NCBI RefSeq assembly: GCF_030052815.1
Contig: NC_079503.1
Span: 47,596,735 to 47,660,734, forward strand
DNA from: Hevea brasiliensis
Lineage: Eukaryota; Streptophyta; Magnoliopsida; Malpighiales; Euphorbiaceae
Direction of reading: 5' to 3'
Length of the DNA stretch: 64,000 nt
Of the stretch, positions 48,427-57,423 are shown one piece after another (positions within the stretch are counted from its first letter, which is position 1; each line of letters opens with the position of its first letter). The notes beneath the pieces were generated by a model. It saw nothing but the letters and a program-made list of their open reading frames with translations. It had not been told where the DNA came from and ran no database searches. The position numbers were made by a program, and so were the translations under genes.

Positions 48427-48623
48427 CACGTGACACCATGAGATGGTGACACATGGGATTACACATAAGCTTGCCAAATGTTTTTTTTAATCATGTAAGA
48501 TGATTAAAATCAATATTAAATATAGGTTTGACACTTGGCACAATGTGATTGGGTCACTTAAACCTAGAGCTAATCAAAAGGTGACATGTGGCTAGGGTTT
48601 AATGTGTTAACCTAGCTATTTAA
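48427..48623 (+). promoter_or_regulatory. copia-4 LTR promoter: G-box, CCAAT box, TATA-like box
   Basis: G-box CACGTG (48427-48432), inverted CCAAT (ATTGG, 48548-48552) and TATTTAAG (48616-48623), which would place transcription start near 48650. The order and spacing recur in the 3' LTR (G-box 56347-56352) and in copia-1 and copia-3. Start site is inferred, not seen. Confidence 0.55.
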
Positions 48624-48953
48624 GTGTGGTTATGAAAAGAAAAAATAACTAGCAGCCTCTCCTCTCATTTGTCACGCCACTTTGAGCGTCTCCAGCTATT
48701 TCTCTTCATCTCTCATCAATTCAAAGAGATTAGCCATCAATCTCTTGAATTAAGAACACTAGAAATTGTTTCTAGTGTCCTGTTTACATCTTTAATCTCT
48801 AAAAAGGCAGAACTTGAATTTCTAATTAATAGAAGAAGCTTTAGAGGCTGTTCAAGGGCTGCCATAGGTGTTCTTAGTGTGGACAAGCTAGAGGGACAAC
48901 ATTTGGTGTCCTGAAGACAAATCTCAAAGGCGCAGACACGCTGCAGCGCATCA

Positions 48954-48966
48954 AGAGGTTAGTGTA
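48954..48966 (+). promoter_or_regulatory. Putative 5' splice site in copia-4 LTR
   Basis: AGAG|GTTAGTGT, with the intron starting at 48958. A matching 3' site (TTTTCTGCAG, ending 50958) lies 17 nt before the gag ATG. Conserved in copia-1, -2 and -3 as CACTAACCTCTTGATG (antisense). Confidence 0.4.
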
Positions 48967-49190
48967 ATCGTTCTTGATTTAATCTAGGGTTCTAAAATTA
49001 ATTTGATTAATTTTAAAATCTTAAATGGCAAATACAGATCCAAAAACATATTAAAAGAGTTTTAATATGTTGTTTATCATTGAAATCAAATAGATAAAAA
49101 TAAATCTTGCATGGTGCATGTGACCCTAGGCGAAATTTTTTTGAATTCAATAGTATAATCTTATGTTTTTCACGCTTTTGTTCCTTCAAT

Positions 49191-49202
49191 TGGTATCAGA
49201 GC
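49191..49202 (+). promoter_or_regulatory. copia-4 primer binding site (tRNA-iMet)
   Basis: TGGTATCAGAGC, 2 nt after the 5' LTR, perfect complement to the initiator tRNA-Met end. Confidence 0.95.
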
Positions 49203-49456
49203 CACTATATTTGCCATTTAGATTGTTGATTATATGATTTAATTGTGTGATTTGATCATGAGATGATTGATTCATTGCTGGTTGGATCAAGTGGTGTGGC
49301 GGCACACATGGTGAAGCCACCATTGGTGGCGGCAACATTGGTACCATGGGTGGTTCAAGGTTTGGCTTTTAATTCTGCAATTGTTGCATGATCTAAGGCC
49401 TATTCTTTGACTAATTAAAGTGTTTAATTAGTAGTTTTAATCACACAATTAAATTA

Positions 49457-49795
49457 TGATTCAAATCAGAATTTTAAAAATTGTTTGAATGTGATTCAAA
49501 TCTGAATTTTAAAAGTTGTTTGAATGTGATTCAAATCTGAATTTTTAAAGTTGTTTGAATCATATTTAAATCTGATTTTTTAAAATTGATTCAATAAAAT
49601 TCAGATCTGATTTTTTAAAAAAATATTTGAATGTGATTCAAATCTGATTTTTTAAAAAATGTTTGAATGTGATTCCAATCTGAATTTTTGAAGTTGTTTG
49701 AATGTGATTCAAATCTGAATTTTTAAATTTGTTTGAATGAGATTCAAATCTAAATTTTTAAATTTATTTGAATCATATTCAAATCTGGATTTTTA
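49457..49795 (+). repeat. Palindromic tandem array in copia-4 leader
   Basis: About nine units of GTTTGAATGTGATTCAAATC plus TGAATTTTTAAA. Each carries the inverted repeat TTTGAAT-GTG-ATTCAAA and often a second one, ATTCA-AATC-TGAAT. Confidence 0.92.
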
Positions 49796-50560
49796 AGTTG
49801 AATATGAGATATTCAATTTAATTTAAGTATGTATGTTTTATTTAATTGTTAAATAGTGATATGCATGATGGATGATCATGGACTATAAAAGACCAATGTG
49901 ATTGGATTTATTTCTTTTATGTTTCTTTGAGATTGTAAATTAATTAATTTATTTTAATTTATTTTGGGCATGTATTATTAAGTTTGTAATATTTTTGGGT
50001 TGTAATTTCATTTATTTAAGTTCTTGTAAATTCGCCTTGGTATGCCAAGGATTATTATGTAATATTGGATTGCAAGAAGTTCAAGGAGGTCAAGAGCATT
50101 GGTGGGACCAGTGGGAGGAATTCAATATCAAGTGTTGATTATGTACTCCTTCAACAACTCTTGTAAAATGAATGATTGAAATGCACCTAGGAATGCCCTG
50201 ATTCAATTCTTGGTGGCTCAGAATTGAATCCCTTAGAAAGTCCATGATCATACCATATTTACTGCTTATCCATGAATGCATGAGATGTATGGGAATGTAT
50301 GCAATTATATGATATATGCATGCTAAATGGATAATGTGCAAAGTGAGACCTTAATAGTAATAAGGATGGCTATAAAATCTTCCAAACAAATGATTAAGTT
50401 GGAAATGCTATAATTAAAGTAATTATAACATAAGCCCTCCATTGGGGCAATTATTTTAAGAAATTTTAAATAGTTGCATGAGATGCAATTAATTTAAGAG
50501 ATTTTCTTAAGAATAATTGTTAAGCATGAGATGTTGTCAATATGTAAATGGTTTGGTGGC

Positions 50561-50773
50561 CAATATTGGATGTACCTGAGGACATTAAAATTATTTGCAT
50601 AATTACTGACTCAATGGGATCAACTTAACTAATGCAAGATAAGTCAATAATGGATGTACCTGAGATTTTGAGCATTAGGGGCTAGGTAAAGGATTGAACC
50701 TCACATGAGATGTGATGGGCAAGGAGTTGCTCACTTATAGTTTATTGTAATTCCAATAATGGATGTACCTGAG
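50561..50773 (+). repeat. Three copies of a 20-nt leader motif
   Basis: CAATATTGGATGTACCTGAG (50561-50580) and CAATAATGGATGTACCTGAG (50645-50664, 50754-50773), spaced 84 and 109 nt. Conserved in all four family members. Confidence 0.9.
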
Positions 50774-50975
50774 GATGATCAATAGAATTATAAGAATTCG
50801 ATCACCCACTAAAAATCCATCCAACTAGGATTTCCGTTTTCTACTCTGAAAGTGTAGGATTTGCTAAGTTAGTGGGAAGACCAATTTGATTAAAAGACCA
50901 TAATCATTTTGGTTAATTACATGATACATTTACTAATTAATCTGGTTATTTTCTGCAGTTAATTTTCTGATAAAA

Positions 50976-51787
50976 ATGAGCACAAAACAACCACCACCAT
51001 CCAATATCCTTGCAAGCATACTTGATCACAACAGGTTGACAGGACCTAATCATGCGATTGGCTAAGAAATTTGAAACTTGTCCTGAACCTTGAACATATA
51101 GGATATGTTCTAGATTCAAATGTTCCTGGTCCCTTACCTCCAGAGGCCACACAAGAGAAACATGAAACTTTGGACAAGTGGAAGGAGCATGATATGAGAG
51201 CTAAGTGTTACATGCTTACTTCCATGAGCAATGAGTTACAGAAGCAACATGAGAACATGCAGAGTGCGAGTGAGATCCTCCTTCACCTACAAGAGTTGTA
51301 TGGTGAGCACAGCAGGAATGCTAGGTATGAGATATCTAAACAGCTATTCCGTATGAGGATGTCTGAGGGACAGAATGTTGGGGATCATGTTCACAAGATG
51401 ATTCGGCTGATTGAGCAGTTGGAACATCTTGACTTCAACATGGATTTCCAACTACAAACGGATTTGATCCTTCAGTCCCTTCTTGAGTCTTTTGGGAATT
51501 TTGTGACAAATTTCCATATGACTAAATAGGAATGCACCTTAGCTGGTTTACTCAACATGCTGGTTATTACCCAAAAGAATATGCCAGGCAATAAAGGAAA
51601 AGAGGTAGCTTTGGTTGCATCTTCTTCTACTGGAAAGTCCAACGAGAAGAAGGGCAATAAGAAAAAGAAACCTTAGATTCCTGGTCCTTCCAAGAAAATA
51701 GCTAAACAGAAAAGGAAGACTAAAGCTGATGGAGGCAAAGGAAAGTGTTTCCACTGCCAAAAGGATGGGCACTGGAAAAGGAACTGC
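50976..51787 (+). pseudogene. copia-4 gag with CCHC zinc knuckle (broken)
   Basis: ATG at 50976 begins MSTKQPPPSN as in copia-1 and -2. One base is missing at about 51050 (CTAATCATGCGATTGG), shifting the frame. The frame is open again from about 51071 to a TAG at 51527 that replaces the CAG seen in other copies (MTKQEC). A second TAG lies at 51674-51676. The single, well-formed knuckle CFHCQKDGHWKRNC is at 51746-51787 (C-x2-C-x4-H-x4-C), which binds the RNA genome in active relatives. The knuckle leads in frame to protease, as usual for copia single-ORF polyproteins. Confidence 0.9.
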
Positions 51788-51838
51788 CCAGAGTATCTTG
51801 CTTCTCTGAAGGACAAGAAGGATACACCTTCGGAAGGT

Positions 51839-54800
51839 ATGTCCATATCTTGTTATTTAGATTATGATGATACTCATAGTTCATCTACAGCTTGGGTTTT
51901 AGATACTGGTGCCAGTTCTCACATTTCTAATGATATGCAGGAACTAGCAAATAGTAGCAGCTTGCGTTCTCAAGATATTAGAGTCCAGATTGGCAATGGC
52001 TCAACTGTTGAAGCTTTAGCCATAGGATCTAAATCTTTTTACATGTTTGGACTTGTTTTGTGTTTGGATAATATTTTATATGTACCTGATGCTTTTAAGA
52101 ACATCATTTCTATATCTAGTTTGACTAGAAATGGCTATGAATTTCAGTTCACAAATGATGTTTGCAATATTTATTTTGGAAATAAATATGTTGGTTCGGG
52201 TTATATGAATGATGGTCTTTATTATTTGGATAATAATGACAAACACAAATTGAATGCAAGTGATCTAAAAGAATACAATGCCATGGTGAAAACCAACTCA
52301 AGTTCAAAATATATTTGGCACTTAAGGTTATGTCATGTTGCAGAAGATAGGATTGCAAAATTGGAGAAAATGGGGATTCTATCCTCATTGGGCTCTGAGC
52401 CTACTCCAACTTGTGAATCTTGCCTTCAAGGCAAAATGACTAGATCACCCTTTATTGGACAAGGGCTAAGAGCTGAAAATATTTTGGAATTAATACATAG
52501 TGATGTATGTGGTCCGTTTAAAGAAATGGCTAGAGGGGGCTTTCATTATTTTATTACCTTTACTGATGATAAATCAAGGTTTGGGTTTTTATATTTGATG
52601 AAATACAAACATGAATCCTTTGAAAAGTTTAAGGAATTTAAATCTGAAGTAGAAAATCAAACAAGAAAAAGTATTAAAGCTCTTCGATCAAATCGTGGAG
52701 GTGAATATTTGAGTACTGAATTTGATGAATACTTGAGAGAGCATTGCATTGTTTCTCAGCTGACTCCTCCAGGAACGCCACAACTGAATGGTGTATCTGA
52801 AAGGAGAAATCGTACCCTATTGGATATGGTACGTAGTATGATGAGCTATACTGATATGCCAATCTTCTTTTGGGGATTTGCATTAGAATCAGCTTTGTAT
52901 ATTCTGAATAGGATTCCATCAAAATCAGTTTCTTCCACACCTTATGAGATATGGAATGGAAGAAAACCAAGTCTTAAGCATGTTAAGATTTGGGGTTGTC
53001 CAGCTTATATCAAAAAGCTGAACACTGATAAATTGGAGACCAGATCAGAAAAAGGTCGATTTGTTGGATATCCAAAAGATAGTTTTGGATATTATTTTTA
53101 TTTGCCTACTTCACAAAAGGTTGTGATAAGTAAAGATGCCACATTTCTTAAACAACAGTTTGTTCAAGAAGGAGGCAAAGGAAGGCAAATAGAGTTAGAA
53201 TTGGAGAATTCTGACCAACCAACAGATCAGATGGATATAAATCCATCTAGTCAACCTATACCCATTGATGAAACATCTACAGTTGTTCCTTGTAGAACAA
53301 CTAGGGTATCTCACCCACCAGTGAGATATGATTTTCTTCATGAAGAAGAACAAGAGTTGTCTACTCATGAAGAAGTAGATCATGGAGATGATCCACTTAC
53401 CTATGAAGAAGCTATATCAGATATAGGCTCTTCAAAATGGATTGATGCTATGAAATCCGAGATTGATTCCATGTATAAGAATCAAGTTTGGGATCTTGTT
53501 GACCCACCTGAAGGTATTGTACCTACAGGGAACAAATGAGTTTTCAAGAAGAAAATTGGTTTTGATGGAAAGGTAAAGACCTATAAGGCAAGGCTAGTAG
53601 CGAAAGGGTTTCGCCAAAGGCAAGGAATAGACTATGAGGAGACTTTCTCGCCTGTTACCATGCTTAAATCAATTAGGATTTTATTAGCAATAGCTGCATA
53701 CTATGATTATGAGATTTGGCAGATGGATGTCAAAATAGCTTTTCTCAATGGATACATTGAAGAAAACATTTTCATGGAACAACCTAGGGGATTTGAATCC
53801 CAAGATGGTTCCAAGGTATGCAAGCTAAAGCGATCCATTTATGGGTTGAAACAAGCTTCGAGGAGTTGGAACATCCGTTTTGATGAAGCCATTAAATCCT
53901 TTGGTTTTATCAAAAATGAGGATGAGCCATGTGTATATAAGAAGGTTAGTGACAGAGCTATCACTTTCCTTGTCTTATATGTGGATGACATACTGTTGAT
54001 AGGTAATGACACAGGTATGTTGACAACTATAAAGGTATGGTTGTCAAATACATTCTCCATGAAAGACTTAGGGGAGGCAACCTATATTCTTGGGATTCGC
54101 ATCTATAGAGATAGAGCAAAAAGAATAATAGGTTTATCCCAAAGTCTATACTTGGAAAAGGTGTTAAAGAGGTTTAACATGCTTGATTCCAAGAGAGGAC
54201 TGTTACTAGTGAGACATGGTATCCATCTTTCTAAAGAAATGTCTCCAAACACACCTGAAGAAAGAGATAAGATGGCCAGGATTCCATATGCTTCGGCTAT
54301 TGGAAGTTTAATGTATGCAATGTTGTGTACTAGGCCAGATATCACATATGCTATTAGTTTGACTAGCAAGTATCAATCCAATCCAGGTTTGGAACACTGG
54401 ATAGCTGTCAAGAATATCCTTAAGTACTTGAGAAAAACTAAGGATTTATTCTTGATTTATGGAGGTGGAAACTTGCAATTGGATGGTTATACTGATTCTG
54501 ATTTCCAATCAGATATCGATGATAGAAAGTCTACCTCTGGATATGTGTTCATTTGTAATGGAGTGCGATCGGTTAGAAGAGTTCCAAGCAGAGCATTGCA
54601 GATTCCACTCACGAGGTGATTATATTCTTTGCATCGAATCTTTGCAAAAGAAGTCGTTTGGATAAAGAAGTTCGTGACAGAACTTACAGTAGTTCCTTCC
54701 ATTGAGTCGGCGGTTCCACTACTGCGTGACAATAATGGAGCGATCATACTGAGCTAAGGAACCAAGGTCTCACAAGAAATCCAAACACATAGAAAGGCGC

Positions 54801-54962
54801 TACCACATTATCAGAGAAATAGTTGGGCGAGGCGATGTAGCCATGCAGAAAATAGCATCAGCTGAAAATCCAGTTGATCCATTCACTAAGCCTATGTCAC
54901 AGACTCAGTTAGACCGACATCTTGAGAAGATAGGTCTAAGATATTGTAATGAATGGCTCTAG
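51839..54962 (+). pseudogene. copia-4 pol: protease, integrase, RT, RNase H (broken)
   Basis: Open 566-codon frame 51839-53539 with protease LDTGASSH (about 51897-51920), integrase zinc finger WHLRLCHVAEDR/CESCLQGK, and core IHSDVCGPF, TDDKSR, NGVSERRNR. The second catalytic Asp is changed to Asn: RSNRGGE with codon AAT at 52691-52693 (copia-3 and copia-2 keep Asp). A TGA at 53537-53539 replaces the Trp codon of NKWVFKKK. The RT frame resumes to 54619 with MDVKIAFLNGY, YVDD at 53978-53989 and LCTRPDITYA. RNase H is shifted from about 54560 onward, so the EAEY motif is lost from frame. Final stop 54960-54962. Inactive copy, although nearly all domains are present. Confidence 0.93.
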
Positions 54963-54966
54963 TGCT

Positions 54967-54976
54967 AGTGGGAGAT
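54967..54976 (+). promoter_or_regulatory. copia-4 polypurine tract
   Basis: AGTGGGAGAT immediately before the 3' LTR. Confidence 0.9.
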
Positions 54977-57108
54977 TGTTAGTAGTATGCCCTAGAGCAT
55001 ATCATTTAGTATGTATCTTGTACATAATTTTATTAATAAAAGGCATTTCCAAATTTTATTAATAAAAGGCATTTCCACTTTTCCGTTTACATAATATATT
55101 TATGTGTAATAGAAAAGGTCCATTGATATTTGGTTAGAAATATTATTCTTAAGTTATTAAGAATATGAGTGACAATATTTCTAGCACAAAGTATCATAAA
55201 TAGGTTCACAATCTAGGATACTTCATAATAAGGACATGACTTATCCAGAAAGATTGTATTCATGTTTGTTCCCAAGTTATTTATATGAGATATAAATAAG
55301 ATGGAATGGTGAGTCTCATGCCATATAACAAACATGATAGGAACTTATAAATGATAAGTAGGCCGAACCAGTGACACTTATGACAAGCACATGGAGTTTA
55401 CTCTTGTCAATGTTTTGTCATAAATCATATCAGTGCATATAATCTTTAGACCTGAGATAGCACAGTTATCTTGTATATAGGTAATTTGAGTTTGATACTG
55501 CTTTCATACTTGTACTATGTATGGGTATATGGGCATGTGTTGGCTCCTGCTAGTTATATATGGAGGTAGGTGTTGATCAAGATGGAATCTGTTCCTCTAA
55601 GTAAATAGAGATAAAATCCTATGTTCATTTAATTGTTCTTGATGTTTCAAGTTCCTGGCCAGACAGATAGATTTATTGAGAAAGAGTTTACGATGAGAAA
55701 AATCTTTTAATCAAGAAATGGAATTAAAAGAGAACATAATATTCATAGCAAATGGAGTTTGACATAAACCATGACTCGGCTTGAGTTGGGATTTTGTAAT
55801 GAGAGATTCTAGTGCATGGTAACATATGATTATAGGTTCATTTAAGGTAAACCTTATTACTAATTGGGTGGCTATGGCATGCTATGCTAGGTGTTAACCA
55901 TGGTCTATGAGGTTCATAAAATGATTTAGAGAAATCATTTATGGTAAGAAAGAGTTCTGATGATATTAAGAGTTGATATCATGTCTCATTGCCAATTAGT
56001 GATGAGCCTAGTACGTCACACACATACACAAGTTATCACCTATTTAAATATGATTTAATTAATTAATTAAAGAGTTTAATTGATTAATTAAATAGGTTTG
56101 GTTTGCAATTAAATTGCAAAGTCCCTAGCATGACTTGAAACCAAATCTAGATTATTGGATGTGTAGTATAAATTAAATTTATATTTAAAGTGTTTAAATA
56201 TGAATTTGATTGATGAGAAATTAATTAATAGAGATTAATTAATTAATTTATATTTGATATAAATTAATTAGAAGAAGAAAATAATTATTTTGGGTTAAGA
56301 ACTCAAAATTAAGACACAGGGGCATTTTGGTCATTTCACAGTGTGACACGTGGCACCATGAGATGGTGACACATGGGATTACACATAAGCTTGCCAAATG
56401 TTTTTTTTAATCATGTAAGATGATTAAAATCAAGATTAAATATAGGTTTGACACTTGGCACAATGTGATTGGGTCACTTAAACCTAGAGCTAATCAAAAG
56501 GTGACATGTGGCTAGGGTTTAATGTGTTAACCTAGCTATTTAAGTGTGGTTATGAAAAGAAAAAATAACCAGCAGCCTCTCCTCTCATTTGTCACGCCAC
56601 TTTGAGCCTCTCCATCTATTTCTCTTCATCTCTCATCAATTCAAAGAGATTAGCCATCAATCTCTTGAATTAAGAACACTAGAAATTGTTTCTAGTGTCC
56701 TGTTTACATCTTTAATCTCTAAAAAGGCAGAACTTGAATTTCTAATTAATAGAAAAAGCTTTAGAGGCTGTTCAAGGGCTACCATAGGTGTTCTTGGTGT
56801 GGACAAGCTGGAGGGACAACATTTGGTGTCCTGAAGACGAATCTCAAAGGCGCAGACACGCTGCAGCGCATCAAGAGGTTAGTGTAATCGTTCTTGATTT
56901 AATCTAGGGTTCTAAAATTAATCTGATTAATTTTAAAATCTTAAATGGCAAATACAGATCCAAAAACATATCAAAAGAGTTTTAATATATTGTTTATCAT
57001 TGAAATCAAATAGATAAAAATAAATCTTGCATGGTGCATGTGACCCTAGGCGAAATTTTTTTGAATTCAATGGTATAATCTTGTGTTTTTCACGCTTCCG
57101 TTCCTTCA
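54977..57108 (+). repeat. copia-4 3' LTR
   Basis: 2132 bp, about 25 bp longer than the 5' LTR owing to a 26-bp tandem duplication at 55026-55077. Ends CACGCTTCCGTTCCTTCA. The 81-aa sense frame 56589-56834 repeats the 5' LTR frame. Confidence 0.96.
55026..55077 (+). repeat. 26-bp tandem duplication private to copia-4 3' LTR
   Basis: Two perfect units beginning AATTTTATTAATAAAAGGC (55026-55051, 55052-55077). The 5' LTR and other copies have one unit, so the duplication arose after insertion or during reverse transcription of this copy. Confidence 0.93.
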
Positions 57109-57423
57109 TGTTGGAGTTGAGATTTGGAAATATATTGAAGTGCTTTTTACAGGTTTTCTGAAGAACTGTTTTATCCAAAATACAGATGGCACTCTGCCAA
57201 AATTTTTACAGAAATTCCAAATAATTCAAATGTGTTAGTTCTATCACTTCAGTTCAAAAAGGTTTTTAACACCTATAAATAGTGCTCACCATTGTAAAAG
57301 AAGTAAGAAAAGTTTTTAAAATCCCTTGTAGTATATTTAATGAGTTATCAATAGACGGAGTTGGTAATTCATTAGGTATACTACGGGATCATGTTATGCC
57401 TTACAGAGGGGTAGGGTGTGACA
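57109..57423 (+). repeat. gypsy-T 3' LTR, last piece
   Basis: Collinear with 44535-44849 and ends GGGTAGGGTGTGACA, followed by element D coding sequence. The first five bases are the copia-4 TSD. Confidence 0.93.

Larger units (their letters stand above)
47082..49188 (+). repeat. copia-4 5' LTR
   Basis: 2107 bp from TGTTAGTAGTATGCCC to GTTCCTTCA. Promoter motifs and a possible splice donor are listed separately. The 81-aa sense frame 48669-48914 has no known domain and is treated as an upstream ORF in the transcribed part. Confidence 0.97.
49203..50975 (+). other. copia-4 leader
   Basis: 1.77 kb with many short frames but no gene. It holds the palindromic array, the three 20-nt motifs, and a pyrimidine-rich splice-acceptor-like TTATTTTCTGCAG (50946-50958) just before gag. 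Confidence 0.8.
47082..57108 (+). mobile_element. copia-4: full-length copia element, TSD TGTTG
   Basis: 10.03 kb on the plus strand. LTRs 47082-49188 and 54977-57108, perfect TSD TGTTG (47077-47081 and 57109-57113). The empty site is preserved at 44530-44545 in the other gypsy-T LTR (AATATGTTGGAGTTGAG), which proves the borders. All domains are present in order, gag, knuckle, protease, integrase, RT and RNase H, but with nonsense and frameshift changes. 5 differences in 300 bp of LTR (about 1.7%) make it probably the youngest full copy here. Confidence 0.97.
41158..57423 (+). mobile_element. gypsy-T: large-LTR gypsy element lacking all coding sequence
   Basis: Plus strand. 5' LTR 41158-44849 (TGTAACACCCC...GTGTGACA, 3.7 kb), 8-nt spacer and Met primer site, about 130 bp of interior, a SINE-like unit, then a 3' LTR lacking its first ~1.5 kb and split by copia-4. 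Flanks TTTTT and ATTTT match at 4 of 5. Large TGTAACACCC LTRs and a Met PBS offset of several nt are typical of chromovirus Tekay-type elements; this is inference because gag-pol is gone. Confidence 0.85.

Noticed and set aside
49191..49202. tRNA fragment
   Set aside because: It is the primer site complementary to initiator tRNA-Met, not a tRNA gene.
49457..49795. Possible CRISPR array
   Set aside because: Units are contiguous imperfect repeats with no unique spacers, in a plant retrotransposon leader.
53540..54962. Envelope-like or additional gene downstream of pol
   Set aside because: The pol end (RYCNEWL-like, stop) lies 4 nt from the polypurine tract; there is no room for an extra gene in this family.
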